A stretch of DNA of 64,000 nt from Clostridium disporicum. GTDB taxonomy: Bacteria; Bacillota; Clostridia; Clostridiales; Clostridiaceae. The DNA is taken from NCBI RefSeq assembly GCF_001405015.1, contig NZ_CYZX01000006.1:62001-126000 (forward strand), given 5' to 3'. Below, piece by piece: positions 1-9,343 of this stretch; position 1 is the first letter of the stretch; each line of letters opens with the position of its first letter. A model generated the notes under the pieces. The model had not been told where the DNA came from. It saw only the letters and a list, made by a program, of their open reading frames with translations, and made no database searches. Both the position numbers and the translations under genes were made by a program.

Positions 1-1010
1 ATTTCGTTTATAGCAACTGAAACTCCCCCAGCTCTTCCGTATAATCGGCCTCCTTTAGATGCGTACTCAACACTTGGAATACCTTGGAGTTCTTCAGGAT
101 GTATATCTAAAATTTGAAATATTGAATCTAGTTCTTGATATGTTAATACAAAATCTATAGCACCGGCTATATCTTTTTCTTTAGCTTCAGCTTTTTTAGC
201 TATGCAAGGGCCAATAAAGACTACCTTTGCATCTTTGTTTAGTTTTTTTATGACTCTTCCTGCAGCAACCATAGGTGATACTGAAGGAGAAAGGTCAGGA
301 ACTAATTCTTTATAAACTTTCTTTAGCATTCCAACCCACATTGGACAACAACATGAAGTAATCATTAAGTCATTAGGGCCATTAACATGCTTATTAAATT
401 CAACAGCTTCTTTTATTGTAAGCATATCAGCTGCAAAAGCGACCTCAAGCATATCTGTAAAACCAACTTTCATTAAAGCTGCTCTTAATTGATCCATTGT
501 TACGTTAGGACCAAATTGACCAATTATTGATGGTGCTACGGCAGCTACTACTGTTTTATTATGATTTATAAGATCTTTAATAGGTATAAATTCAACTCTA
601 TCTAATATTTTACCATCCTTACATGCATCTACACATAATCCACATTCAACGCAAGTATTTTGATCTATATAAGTGGTGTGTTTTTTATCATCATATTTAA
701 TAGCGTCAAAAGGGCAAGTAGCTTGACATCTAAATTTATGATTTTCATCTTGAGTACAGTTAGTAGTACATTCTTCAAGCTTAGATACGATACGTTTATT
801 TACTGCATAGTTAGTTATAGCTTTTTTTAAGTTATATACAAAGTTATTATCAAAAGGAATATCTACACCACAAAGAGAAGTGATAATTTTAAATGTCTCT
901 TGTGGAGATTTATCATGACAAGTCATTATCATATTAAGTGTCTCATCAAAATTTCCTGTATAATATGATTTAACTAAATCATCAAATAAATCACTATATT
1001 TACTATTCAT
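1..1010 (-). CDS. [FeFe]-hydrogenase-like iron-sulfur protein (3' end beyond window)
   Basis: The frame is open from an ATG at 1010 to the window edge, showing 336 residues. The N-terminal third carries two ferredoxin-type cysteine groups, the second reading CVECGLCVDAC. The H-cluster domain follows, with TSCCCPMW at about residues 218-225 and GPCIAKK with its cysteine at about 269; these correspond to the L1 and L2 H-cluster motifs. The third motif lies outside the window. The family reduces protons, oxidises H2 or senses H2 in the cytoplasm. The extra cysteine in L1 (canonical TSCCPxW) recalls the less-studied group B enzymes, so housekeeping hydrogen production is not certain. The gene has a good SD (AGGAAAA) and is separated from the locus behind it by a terminator. 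Confidence 0.9.
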   Translation of the reverse strand, partial: MNSKYSDLFDDLVKSYYTGNFDETLNMIMTCHDKSPQETFKIITSLCGVDIPFDNNFVYNLKKAITNYAVNKRIVSKLEECTTNCTQDENHKFRCQATCPFDAIKYDDKKHTTYIDQNTCVECGLCVDACKDGKILDRVEFIPIKDLINHNKTVVAAVAPSIIGQFGPNVTMDQLRAALMKVGFTDMLEVAFAADMLTIKEAVEFNKHVNGPNDLMITSCCCPMWVGMLKKVYKELVPDLSPSVSPMVAAGRVIKKLNKDAKVVFIGPCIAKKAEAKEKDIAGAIDFVLTYQELDSIFQILDIHPEELQGIPSVEYASKGGRLYGRAGGVSVAINE

Positions 1011-1113
1011 ATTTTCCTCCTATAAATAAAGATTTAAAAGTGAGAGCTCGTTCAAACTAACAGTAGATATTGTTAGTATATATTTTAGGAAAAGATTTTA
1101 TGTACTTATAAGA

Positions 1114-1152
1114 AAAAACTTTAACAAAGGTTTCCCAATGTTAAAGTTTTTT
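1114..1152. terminator. bidirectional hairpin terminator
   Basis: AAAAACTTTAACA and its complement TGTTAAAGTTTTTT flank a 12-base loop. It sits just after the DHHW gene on the minus strand and separates that locus from the hydrogenase-like gene. Confidence 0.75.
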
Positions 1153-1167
1153 AAGTAATGGAATAAT

Positions 1168-2360
1168 TTAATTTTCAATATTTAATATAGAATCATCACT
1201 ATTAAATGTATTAGAATTATATAAGAACAAGACATCTGTTATTTCTTTATTTTCAATTAATTTGTCTAAGTCATCATAATAATATCTTAAATCAACTACA
1301 TTAATTTCTCCGTAGTGAGATGTTAAAAAAGGTAGAAAGCAATTTGCATAGGAATCTTTAATGATTAACAATTTCTTATTTGGATCACCTAAGGTTTTTA
1401 TATTTATTAATGCATGATTTCCACCACTAAACACACAATACTTATCTTTTTTATCTAAGTATTCACTATCAAAGAGGCTTGTACTTTTGATTTGTTCACT
1501 TACATAATTAACAACAAAATCAGATTCTTTAGGAATATATACATCAATACTATCTGACACTTTGCCTTTTGTACCTATTTTAGAGGATAGGCTACCATAA
1601 AATGAATTAGTAACATTAACAATATCAAAATCATCAATAGACTTTGGTGTTAAGCCTAATTTTTCACACATTACTGTGTAAGCGATATATGCTCCTTTAC
1701 TTGTCCAGTGATGATCTGTTTTATAGAAGAGGTAGTCATCTTTATTTTGATTTAAAGCTTCATATGGGTTTATGGTAATAATATTATCATTTAATCCAGA
1801 AAAACCTTATTTATATAATCTAGCTCATCATCATTAGGAGCATATTTAGGTAGTTTTTCTTCAAGAACTTTAGTTGCTGTAGGTGTCAGAATAAAGCTCA
1901 TATTCAAATTGCTATATCTTTCATAAAAGGAGTTTATTGCAGCTATTTTGGCATCAGTTTCTTCCTGTGATGCCTCTATAAATTTTTCAAATAGCTGTCC
2001 ATCCTTACCAATAAAAATAGAGTTACTTTCATCTTTACCTTCTAGTTTTTCTAAATTAGACTTAATGCTGACAAAGCCTTTCTTTCCAGCAAAATTATCT
2101 TCTACATAGTTTGTATATTCTTTTGTGAAATCACCACTTAAGAAGCTTTTTATTGTAAATTTAGGCATTGTAGCAAGGGTTCTATTTTCTTCTTCAGAGA
2201 AGGTTTCATCTACTTTAAGGATATTAAAAATAATTACAATAGAAATAAAACCTATGAACATTAAAGAAGTAAGTATATTTAGTGCTCTGTTATTACGCTT
2301 TACTTTTCTTTTCTTTTTTTCTTTTACTTTTAGTTTATAGTCAATTTTTTGATTTTCCAT
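1168..2360 (-). pseudogene. DHHW-family (AlgJ/AlgX-like) surface protein, frameshifted
   Basis: Two overlapping frames together make one DHHW protein of about 396 residues. The first (2360 down to 1791) has a basic N-terminus, one membrane anchor at about residues 28-48, and family text such as EEENRTLATMPKF. The second frame runs from the break to 1168 and contains the signature TDHHWTSKGAY near 1713, where the catalytic-type Asp/His lie. The break is a run of five T on the coding strand (A at 1800-1804); six T would restore VFSGLND. As written, the product stops after 189 residues, before the DHHW motif. The family works with MBOAT acyltransferases in O-acylation of extracellular polymers. 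A sequencing error or slippage-based switching would also explain the break. Confidence 0.8.
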
Positions 2361-2375
2361 AAAAACACCTTCTTT

Positions 2376-3782
2376 TTAGAACCTAAAATATAAGAAAGGA
2401 TTATAGCTTGCCCCTACTAAATATGCAGTAGAGATTATTAGAATTATTAAATTCATTGATGCTATTAAAAATACATCCTTTTCTTTTAAGGTATATTTAA
2501 TTTTATTAATATAATTGCGGATTAATTTTGTACTACAGATTAATCCTAAAGTTAGAATAATAAAATTATTACTTAATATGTATTTAGCCATTGTATCAAT
2601 AAATATGTTGTTACCAAAACCAAACATTATTTTAATATAATGAATTGCAGATGGAAGTGTATTCATATCAAAAATAACCCATCCTATAATTACAATTAGT
2701 AAAGTATATATATGTGAAAATATAGAAGGGATTCTTTTTAATAAATTCTTTAAGTATAGCTTTTCTATAAACAAAATTGTTCAGAAATATAATCCCCATA
2801 CTATAAAATTAACGCTTGCCCCATGCCATAATCATGTTGAAAACCATACAATAAATAAATTTCTAACTTGAATAAGGGCACCTTTTTTATTTCCACCTAA
2901 TGGGATATAAATATATTCTCTGAACCATCCACCTAAGGACATATGCCAGCGTCTCCAAAATTCAGTTATACTTTTTGAGATATATGGATAATCAAAGTTT
3001 TCTAGAAAATCAAAGCCAAACATTTTAGCAAGACCTATTGCCATATCTGAATACCCACTAAAGTCAAAGTATATTTGAAGGGTAAAAGCAATTATACCTA
3101 TCCAAGATAAGACAACAGATAAATCATTTAAGGGAATCTCCTTAACTTGTGACCAAATTAGTCCTATATTATTTGCAAGTATTACTTTTTTACCTAACCC
3201 AACAATAAATCTTTGAACTCCTTCTCCAAACTCATTTATACTTTCTTTTCTATTATCAAGCTGCTTATATACATCATTATATTTGACAATTGGTCCTGCA
3301 ATAAGCTGTGGAAACATTGTAATATAGGCTGCAAAGTCTATTAAGTTTCTTTGAGGTTTTGTCTTTTGCATATAAACGTCAGCTATATAAGATACTTGTT
3401 GGAATGTATAAAATGATATTCCAAGGGGAAGAGCAATATTTTTAATTTGTAGGTTTAAGCCCAAAATAGAACCTAAGCTTTCTATAGCAAATCCATAATA
3501 TTTAAAGAAGAAGAGTATACTTATATCTATAAGCAGTAAAGTTATAAAAATGAATTTAGACTTCTCCTTGTCACTGATATATTTTCCAATTAATAAGGCT
3601 CCAATATAATTTATCAGGATTGATACCATAATAAGTAGTATATATACAGGCTCTCCCCAGGCATAGAATATTAAACTAGCTAAAAGTATAATAGTATTTC
3701 TTAATCTTTTAGGTGCAATATAATAACTTACCAAAACTAATGGTAAAAATATAAATATAAAAATTAAACTACTAAAAACCAT
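2376..3782 (-). pseudogene. MBOAT O-acyltransferase (DltB/AlgI-like) with two in-frame TGA codons
   Basis: One frame of 468 codons reads as a multi-pass membrane-bound O-acyltransferase, with family text such as LPLGISFYTFQQVSYIADVY and TEFWRRWHMSLGGWF. These enzymes pass acyl groups across the membrane to cell-wall or exopolysaccharide acceptors. Two TGA codons interrupt the frame at 2834-2832 and 2783-2781. The first directly precedes LWHGAS, which carries the catalytic histidine, and the second follows FIVWGLYF. Relatives normally have glycine at both places, and GGA to TGA is one base. The natural product would be a 316-residue fragment without the second active-site histidine. The start ATG at 3782 has an adequate SD (GGAGTGAG) and lies 23 bases after the DUF4358 gene. 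Confidence 0.85.
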
Positions 3783-3805
3783 AGTAACTCACTCCAATTA
3801 TTTCT

Positions 3806-4312
3806 TTATTTAAAGTTATCTTTAATTATTTTCTTTATAGCTGAAGCATTTTCGGACACAATAAAAATCAAATATTGTCCTTCTTCTTCTAAAACAGCAT
3901 TTTCAATAATATTATATTTTTCGGGCCTATAGTTTTTAAAGCTTTCTCCTTGCTTCTCTAGTCTTTTATTAATTTTTGATTTTATTTCAGATATATCAGT
4001 ACCTTCCTTAGTTTTTAAGACCAATATTTCTTCAACTTCCATATTGCTTTTAGGCGCATAAGATATGAAGTCTTCAATATCATTTTTATTGATATAATAA
4101 AGATTTTTTAAGGTTTTTTCATCTCCAACATTTACACAATCTAGGTTTATAGTTTTCTCTAAATCGCTTTTAATCTTAGCCATATCAGCGGTTTTAACAC
4201 CTAACATAGGGTATAAACCTATAAATAAAGCAATAATTATGGCAATTTCAATTAAATAATAATTTCTGTATTTATTTCGTTTATGTAAATTTATTTTTTT
4301 ATGTTTATGCAT
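3806..4312 (-). CDS. DUF4358-type anchored protein of the O-acylation locus
   Basis: This 168-residue protein has a lysine-rich N-terminus, one membrane segment at about residues 20-36 and an extracytoplasmic remainder with no catalytic motif that I recognise. The layout and text (NLDCVNVGDEKTLKNLYYIN) match DUF4358 proteins, which in clostridia commonly lie next to MBOAT and DHHW genes; the family name is from memory. It is 23 bases upstream of the MBOAT gene on the same strand, so they were probably co-transcribed. It remains intact although both downstream partners are broken. Confidence 0.7.
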   Translation of the reverse strand: MHKHKKINLHKRNKYRNYYLIEIAIIIALFIGLYPMLGVKTADMAKIKSDLEKTINLDCVNVGDEKTLKNLYYINKNDIEDFISYAPKSNMEVEEILVLKTKEGTDISEIKSKINKRLEKQGESFKNYRPEKYNIIENAVLEEEGQYLIFIVSENASAIKKIIKDNFK

Positions 4313-4393
4313 AATATGTAGTCCTCAATTTAAATTTAATATATAACTATAATAGGTATAACAATTATAGTTATCTTGTGAAAGTTTAAAGCC

Positions 4394-4432
4394 ATATAAC
4401 AAGAAGGGTATACCTAAGAAATTTTGTTATAT
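4394..4432. repeat. inverted repeat between the SGNH and DUF4358 genes
   Basis: ATATAACAA at 4394-4402 is repeated inverted as TTGTTATAT at 4424-4432, around a 21-base loop. There is no T-tract, so it is more likely an mRNA hairpin or binding site than a terminator. Confidence 0.35.
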
Positions 4433-4446
4433 AGCAAGTTTATGTT

Positions 4447-5232
4447 CTACTTTATATAATTAGTAAGATAATTTAGCCATATCTGATAAAAGTCATATTT
4501 ATAGTGAATTCCATCTTGCTCATGTAGATAATCTTTTCCCTCTACCATGCTGGCTAAATCTATATAAGTGCATCCTGTAGCATTAGCAACTTCACTAACT
4601 TTCAATCTGAATTCATTTAAATTCTCATTAGTTAATCTATAATTTGTATCTACTGCATTAGCCATTACAGATAATGGAGAAACTAAATAAATGTTTGTTC
4701 TTGGTAGTACTTCCTTTATTGAATTAATAAGTTCAATATACTTTTCTTTAAAAGTATTAGAGTCTTGTCCAGAAAGATTGCTATCAAATTCAATAACATC
4801 ATTCATCCCATATAATAAAACTAAGTTTTTAGGATTAATTCCTTGAAGCTTTTCTATATTTTGCATAGCTTTTACTACAGTATCACCTTTATTACAAATT
4901 ACATTATAGTCATCTAGCAGAGCAAATTCAGACAATGCTTCAGTTATCGAATCACCCATGAAAACAGTATTTTCATAGTATTTAGCGTAATTAATATCAC
5001 CTATATCAGTACTTTCATTTTCTTTAGTATTAGAAGCAGCTAAGATTTCATTTCGATATGACTCTATTTTATCTTCCACTTCATCTAAAGATTTATTTTC
5101 TAGTTGTATAAGATAATCTTTGCCATAAGAGCTTTTATCTTTAAAAACACCACTAAGCATACCTGTAATAAAGGTAGCCATAAGATAAAAAGCTGCTATT
5201 AAAGTTAATATACTTAATATTTTTCTTCTCAT
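4447..5232 (-). CDS. SGNH/GDSL hydrolase, membrane-anchored
   Basis: The 261-residue protein has an N-terminal membrane segment (residues 5-25), a linker, and an SGNH esterase domain. Visible catalytic blocks are FMGDSITEAL (nucleophile Ser), GMNDV (oxyanion Asn) and DGIHY (Asp/His). Such enzymes remove or transfer acetyl groups on surface glycans. It is the first gene of the minus-strand O-acylation locus and fits as the deacetylating or transferring partner of the MBOAT and DHHW proteins. It appears intact. The start ATG at 5232 follows AGGAAAAAATA. Confidence 0.88.
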   Translation of the reverse strand: MRRKILSILTLIAAFYLMATFITGMLSGVFKDKSSYGKDYLIQLENKSLDEVEDKIESYRNEILAASNTKENESTDIGDINYAKYYENTVFMGDSITEALSEFALLDDYNVICNKGDTVVKAMQNIEKLQGINPKNLVLLYGMNDVIEFDSNLSGQDSNTFKEKYIELINSIKEVLPRTNIYLVSPLSVMANAVDTNYRLTNENLNEFRLKVSEVANATGCTYIDLASMVEGKDYLHEQDGIHYKYDFYQIWLNYLTNYIK

Positions 5233-5460
5233 TATTTTTTCCTCATATAAATAAATTTCAGATTTATTATAGAATATATATTTTTTTAGTTTGTTACAAA
5301 AGGGTTACAGTTTAGTAACACAAAAAAGAAAATGAATGTAAGTAGTAAAGTTGAATACTTTATTTTGGTGGAATATGAAGGATTTATATTATTTTTGATG
5401 GAGTATTAAGGGATTGTATTATAAAATATGTAATGTAAAGCAGCAATTGGTTTTAAAGGT

Positions 5461-5514
5461 GAATGTAAATGAATGAAAATGACTGCAAATGAATGAAAAT
5501 GACTGAAAGTGATT
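5461..5514. repeat. decamer tandem repeat
   Basis: Five consecutive near-copies of a 10-base unit of form GANTGNAAAT are visible: GAATGTAAAT, GAATGAAAAT, GACTGCAAAT, GAATGAAAAT and GACTGAAAGT. The period matches one DNA helical turn. Confidence 0.7.
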
Positions 5515-5593
5515 GACTGATGAATTTTTAAATAGTATTATAAATTACAAGGAAACTCCTTCTCCTAAAGTCGAATGAGTACACTCATAGTGT

Positions 5594-5661
5594 AAGTTTA
5601 AGTAGCCAAATCAAAGATTTGGACTTTCACTTAACTTCATCTGACCAAATCGGAGATTTGG
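5594..5661. repeat. paired short palindromic elements
   Basis: Two perfect 7-bp hairpins, CCAAATC-AAA-GATTTGG (5606-5622) and CCAAATC-GGA-GATTTGG (5645-5661), stand 39 bases apart. The first is inside a longer imperfect stem (AAGTTTAAGT with ACTTAACTT). A close relative occurs at 49954-49970, so this looks like a dispersed repeat family. Confidence 0.6.
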
Positions 5662-5686
5662 AGATTCAGTTAAGGAAGGGATGTAA

Positions 5687-6439
5687 ATGTTAACTCAAGA
5701 AAGACATGCATTGATATTAGAAAAATTAGAAAAGGAATCCGTTGTATATTTGAGCGATTTAATCAATCTGCTTGATGCATCTGAGTCAACTATAAGGAGA
5801 GATTTAAATTATCTTGATAAAGCAGGACTTCTTAAGAAAGTTCATGGTGGAGCTACTTCATTAAATAGTAAGCTTATTAACACTACTGAATTTGAAGTTG
5901 AGGTAAGACAAGGCATTAATAAAGAAGATAAGATTGCAATTGCAAAATATGCAGCAAGCCTAATAAAGAATGACGACCTTATATATATTGATTCAGGAAC
6001 AACTACTGAACTTATGATAGATTTTATAGAGGCAAAGGGAGCAACTTTTGTAACTAACGGGATAGGACATGCTAAAAAGCTTATCCATAAAAATCTTACT
6101 ACATATATTCTTGGTGGGGAGTTAAAACTAACTACTGAAGCAATAATTGGCATTGAGGCTATTAATTCTTTAAGAAAGTATAATTTTACTAAAGGTTTTT
6201 TTGGAGCAAATGGCATAGACATTGAAAGAGGCTTTACAACACCTGATATTAGAGAAGCCATGGTTAAAGAAGAAGCATTAAAGAAGAGTAAGTTATCATT
6301 TGTGCTAGCGGATAACTCAAAATTTAATGAAGTAAGTTCAATAACTTTTGGCGAAATAAGCAATACTAGTATTATTACAACAAAATTAGAAGATATTAGA
6401 TTTAAGAAGGTTACAAAGATTGTGGAGGTGGATGAGTAA
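5687..6439 (+). CDS. fruR: DeoR-family transcriptional regulator of the fructose operon
   Basis: The 250-residue protein has the DeoR layout. An N-terminal winged helix (about residues 1-57, with SESTIRRDLNYLDKAGLL as recognition region) is followed by a sugar-phosphate-isomerase-like effector domain. Such regulators usually repress fru genes until a phosphorylated fructose intermediate is sensed. The start ATG follows AAGGAAGGG. Its stop codon overlaps the fruK start (TAATG), so the two are translationally coupled and the operon is probably self-regulated. No operator was identified with confidence. Confidence 0.93.
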   Translation: MLTQERHALILEKLEKESVVYLSDLINLLDASESTIRRDLNYLDKAGLLKKVHGGATSLNSKLINTTEFEVEVRQGINKEDKIAIAKYAASLIKNDDLIYIDSGTTTELMIDFIEAKGATFVTNGIGHAKKLIHKNLTTYILGGELKLTTEAIIGIEAINSLRKYNFTKGFFGANGIDIERGFTTPDIREAMVKEEALKKSKLSFVLADNSKFNEVSSITFGEISNTSIITTKLEDIRFKKVTKIVEVDE

Positions 6440-7344
6440 TGATTTATACAATTACTTTTAATCCTGCTTTAGATTACATTGTTAAGATGGATGAGTTTAA
6501 TCTAGGGCATGTAAATAGAACTACTAGAGAAGATGTTTATGCTGGTGGTAAGGGAATAAATGTTTCTATAGTTTTAAACAACTTAGGAGTAGATAATAAA
6601 GCTCTTGGTTTTATAGCTGGTTTTACTGGTGATGAAATCGAAAGAAGAGTAAAAGAGTTTGGATGCTCTACTGACTTTGTTAAGTTAAAGAGTGGTATGT
6701 CTAGAATTAATGTAAAGATGAAGGCTGATGTTGAAAGTGAAATAAATGGTGGAGGACCAGATATTTCTGAAGAGGCATTAGAAGAACTTTACTCAAAATT
6801 AGAAAAGTTACAAAGTGGAGATATCTTAGTTCTTGCAGGAAGTATTCCAAAGACTTTACCTGTAGATATATATGAAAGAATTATGGACCACTTCGGTAAC
6901 AGAGGAATTAAGTTTATAGTTGATACAACAGGTGAATCATTACTTAAGGTATTAAAGTATAAACCATTCTTAATAAAGCCAAATCATCATGAATTAGCTG
7001 AACTTTTTAATGTAAAGCTTAATGGACAAGATGATATTATTGCTTACGGAAAGAAACTTCAAGAAATGGGAGCAGAAAATGTTCTTATATCAATGGCTGG
7101 AGATGGAGCAATATTAATTAAGTCTAATGGAGAAGCTGTTTACAGCAATGTTCCAAAGGGAGTTCTTAAAAACTCAGTTGGAGCTGGAGACTCAATGGTA
7201 GCTGGATTTATAGCTGGTTATATTAAAAATGAAAAATTAGAAGACGGATTTAAAATGGGAGTTGCTACAGGAAGTGCATCAGCATTCTCAGAAGGATTAG
7301 CAACTAAAGACAAAGTAGAAGAATTATTAGCACAATTAAAATAA
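6439..7344 (+). CDS. fruK: 1-phosphofructokinase
   Basis: This 301-residue PfkB-family kinase converts fructose 1-phosphate made by the neighbouring PTS to fructose 1,6-bisphosphate. Visible features are the N-terminal sugar-binding strand TFNPALDYIV, the glycine-rich AGGKGINVS at residues 35-43, and the C-terminal GAGDSMVAGF with catalytic Asp251. Its length is normal for the family. It lies between the regulator, which it overlaps by one base, and fruA, which is 17 bases downstream, confirming the fructose assignment over tagatose-6-phosphate kinase. Confidence 0.95.
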   Translation: MIYTITFNPALDYIVKMDEFNLGHVNRTTREDVYAGGKGINVSIVLNNLGVDNKALGFIAGFTGDEIERRVKEFGCSTDFVKLKSGMSRINVKMKADVESEINGGGPDISEEALEELYSKLEKLQSGDILVLAGSIPKTLPVDIYERIMDHFGNRGIKFIVDTTGESLLKVLKYKPFLIKPNHHELAELFNVKLNGQDDIIAYGKKLQEMGAENVLISMAGDGAILIKSNGEAVYSNVPKGVLKNSVGAGDSMVAGFIAGYIKNEKLEDGFKMGVATGSASAFSEGLATKDKVEELLAQLK

Positions 7345-7361
7345 TAGGGGAGGAAGCAAAA

Positions 7362-9251
7362 ATGAAAATAACTGATTTATTAAAGAAAAACGGTATTGCT
7401 ATCAATCCTGAAGTTAAAACTAAGGAAGAAGCAATAAACAAGCTAGTAGACTTAATGGATGCTACTGGTAGATTAAGTGATAAAGAAGAATATAAAAAAG
7501 CAGTACTTGCTAGAGAAAGCTTAAGCACTACTGGTATAGGTGATAACATAGCTATACCTCATGCTAAGACTACTGCGGTTAAAGAACCAGGTCTTGCTGC
7601 AATGATATTAACTGATGGGATTGATTATGATTCACTAGATGGAGAACCAGCAAAGCTATTCTTCTTAATAGCAGCACCAGAAGGTGAAAACAACCTTCAC
7701 TTAGATGTACTTGCTAGATTATCAATGATGTTAATGGATCCTGAATTTAAGGATATGTTAGTTAACGCTAAATCAGTTGATGAATTCTTAAATCTTATAG
7801 ATTCAAAAGAAAATGATAAGCTAGAAGCTGAAAACAAAAAAGAAGAAGAAGCAAAAGCTAATAAGACAGGATACAGAGTTTTAGCAGTAACAGCTTGCCC
7901 AACAGGTATAGCTCACACATTCATGGCTGCTGAAAGCTTAGAAAATAAAGCAAAAGATATGGGAATATCTATAAAGGTTGAAACTAACGGTTCAGGTGGA
8001 GCTAAGAACGTTTTAACTAAAGAAGAAATAGAAAATGCTGAATGCATAATAGTTGCAGCTGATAAGAAAGTTGATATGGCTAGATTCGAAGGTAAGAGAG
8101 TTATTCAAACTAAGGTTGCTAACGGAATACACAAAGCAGAAGAATTATTAAATAAAGCTACAAGCGGAAATGCTCCTGTATACCATCATGCAGGTGGAAG
8201 CGATGAGTCTGCTGATTCAGGAGAAAAAGAAAGTATTGGAAGACAAATATACAAACACTTAATGAACGGTGTTTCTCACATGTTACCATTCGTAATAGGT
8301 GGAGGTATATTAATAGCTTTAGCATTTTTATTTGATGATTACTCAATAGACCCAGCAAACTTCGGTATGAATACACCATTTGCAGCATTCTTAAAGACAA
8401 CAGGTGGAGCTGCCTTTGGATTTATGTTACCAGTTCTTGCAGGATATATTGCTATGAGTATTGGTGATAGACCAGCTTTAGCAGTTGGTTTCGTTGGTGG
8501 TATGCTTGCTAACGAAGGTGGTTCAGGATTCCTTGGAGCATTAGCAGCAGGTTTCATAGCTGGTTACTTAATGCTTGGCTTAAAGAAATTATTCAGTAAA
8601 TTACCACAAAGCTTAGAAGGTTTAAAACCAGTTTTACTATATCCATTCTTAGGAATATTACTAATTGGTGCGATAATTGTATTTATAATTAACCCTCCAG
8701 TAGGAGCTTTAAATAATGGTATTACTAACCTATTAAATAGCATGGGTTCAAGCAGTAAGGTATTACTTGGTGCAGTATTAGGTGGAATGATGGCAATCGA
8801 TATGGGTGGTCCTTTCAACAAGGCAGCTTACGTATTCGGAACAGCATCATTAGCTACAGGACAATTTGATATAATGGCAGCTGTTATGGCTGGTGGTATG
8901 GTACCTCCTCTTGCAATAGCTTTATGTACAACATTCTTCAAGAATAAGTTCACAGCAAGAGAAAGACAATCAGGATTAACTAACTATGTAATGGGATTAT
9001 CATTCATAACAGAAGGAGCTATTCCATTCGCAGCAGCAGATCCATTAAAGGTTATACCTGCATGTGTAATAGGTTCAGCTACAGCTGGTGCATTATCAAT
9101 GGCATTTGGATGTGGATTAAGAGCACCTCACGGTGGTGTATTCGTAACTCCAATAGTTTCAAACCCACTTATGTACTTAGCAGCAGTTGCTATAGGTGCA
9201 GTTGTTGGTATGATAGTACTAGCAGTATTAAAAAAGAAAATTGAAGCTTAA
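7362..9251 (+). CDS. fruA: PTS fructose transporter subunit IIABC
   Basis: The 629-residue fusion carries all three fructose PTS parts in order. EIIA is at about residues 1-150 (phospho-acceptor His67 in IAIPHAKT), EIIB at about 170-265 (phospho-Cys179 in TACPTGIAHTF), and a hydrophobic EIIC at about 290-625 (GGPFNKAAY, PHGGVF). The protein imports fructose and releases fructose 1-phosphate, the FruK substrate. The EIIA-EIIB linker is strongly charged (KLEAENKKEEEAKA). The SD is GGGAGGAAG and a strong terminator follows, so the operon is fruR-fruK-fruA. Confidence 0.96.
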   Translation: MKITDLLKKNGIAINPEVKTKEEAINKLVDLMDATGRLSDKEEYKKAVLARESLSTTGIGDNIAIPHAKTTAVKEPGLAAMILTDGIDYDSLDGEPAKLFFLIAAPEGENNLHLDVLARLSMMLMDPEFKDMLVNAKSVDEFLNLIDSKENDKLEAENKKEEEAKANKTGYRVLAVTACPTGIAHTFMAAESLENKAKDMGISIKVETNGSGGAKNVLTKEEIENAECIIVAADKKVDMARFEGKRVIQTKVANGIHKAEELLNKATSGNAPVYHHAGGSDESADSGEKESIGRQIYKHLMNGVSHMLPFVIGGGILIALAFLFDDYSIDPANFGMNTPFAAFLKTTGGAAFGFMLPVLAGYIAMSIGDRPALAVGFVGGMLANEGGSGFLGALAAGFIAGYLMLGLKKLFSKLPQSLEGLKPVLLYPFLGILLIGAIIVFIINPPVGALNNGITNLLNSMGSSSKVLLGAVLGGMMAIDMGGPFNKAAYVFGTASLATGQFDIMAAVMAGGMVPPLAIALCTTFFKNKFTARERQSGLTNYVMGLSFITEGAIPFAAADPLKVIPACVIGSATAGALSMAFGCGLRAPHGGVFVTPIVSNPLMYLAAVAIGAVVGMIVLAVLKKKIEA

Positions 9252-9308
9252 GAGGAAGTTCATTTAGCCTCGTCACTATAACCTAATTTGTAGGAAATAG
9301 TTTGATAT

Positions 9309-9343
9309 AAAAAAGGAAGTTGTTTTATACAACTTCCTTTTTA
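9309..9343. terminator. bidirectional terminator after fruA
   Basis: A 14-bp stem (AAAAAGGAAGTTGT with ACAACTTCCTTTTT) with a 5-base loop lies between convergent fruA and the Dabb gene. It is A-rich on one side and T-rich on the other, so it can serve both directions. Confidence 0.9.

Larger units (their letters stand above)
5233..5686. other. repeat-rich intergenic region before the fru operon
   Basis: This 454-base stretch holds no credible gene. It separates the divergent SGNH gene and fruR, and contains a decamer tandem repeat (5461-5514) and a pair of CCAAATC/GATTTGG hairpins (5606-5661), listed separately. The fru promoter must lie here, but no clear -35/-10 pair stands out. Confidence 0.6.

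Noticed and set aside
2781..2834. UGA read as glycine or selenocysteine in the MBOAT gene
   Set aside because: TGA ends other good genes here (for example the response regulator at 44732-44734), MBOAT proteins have no selenocysteine, and a neighbouring gene is also frameshifted. Decay is simpler, so recoding is only listed as something to test.
5842..6363. Long minus-strand frame inside fruR
   Set aside because: It is antisense to a well-conserved DeoR gene and has no SD or family resemblance.
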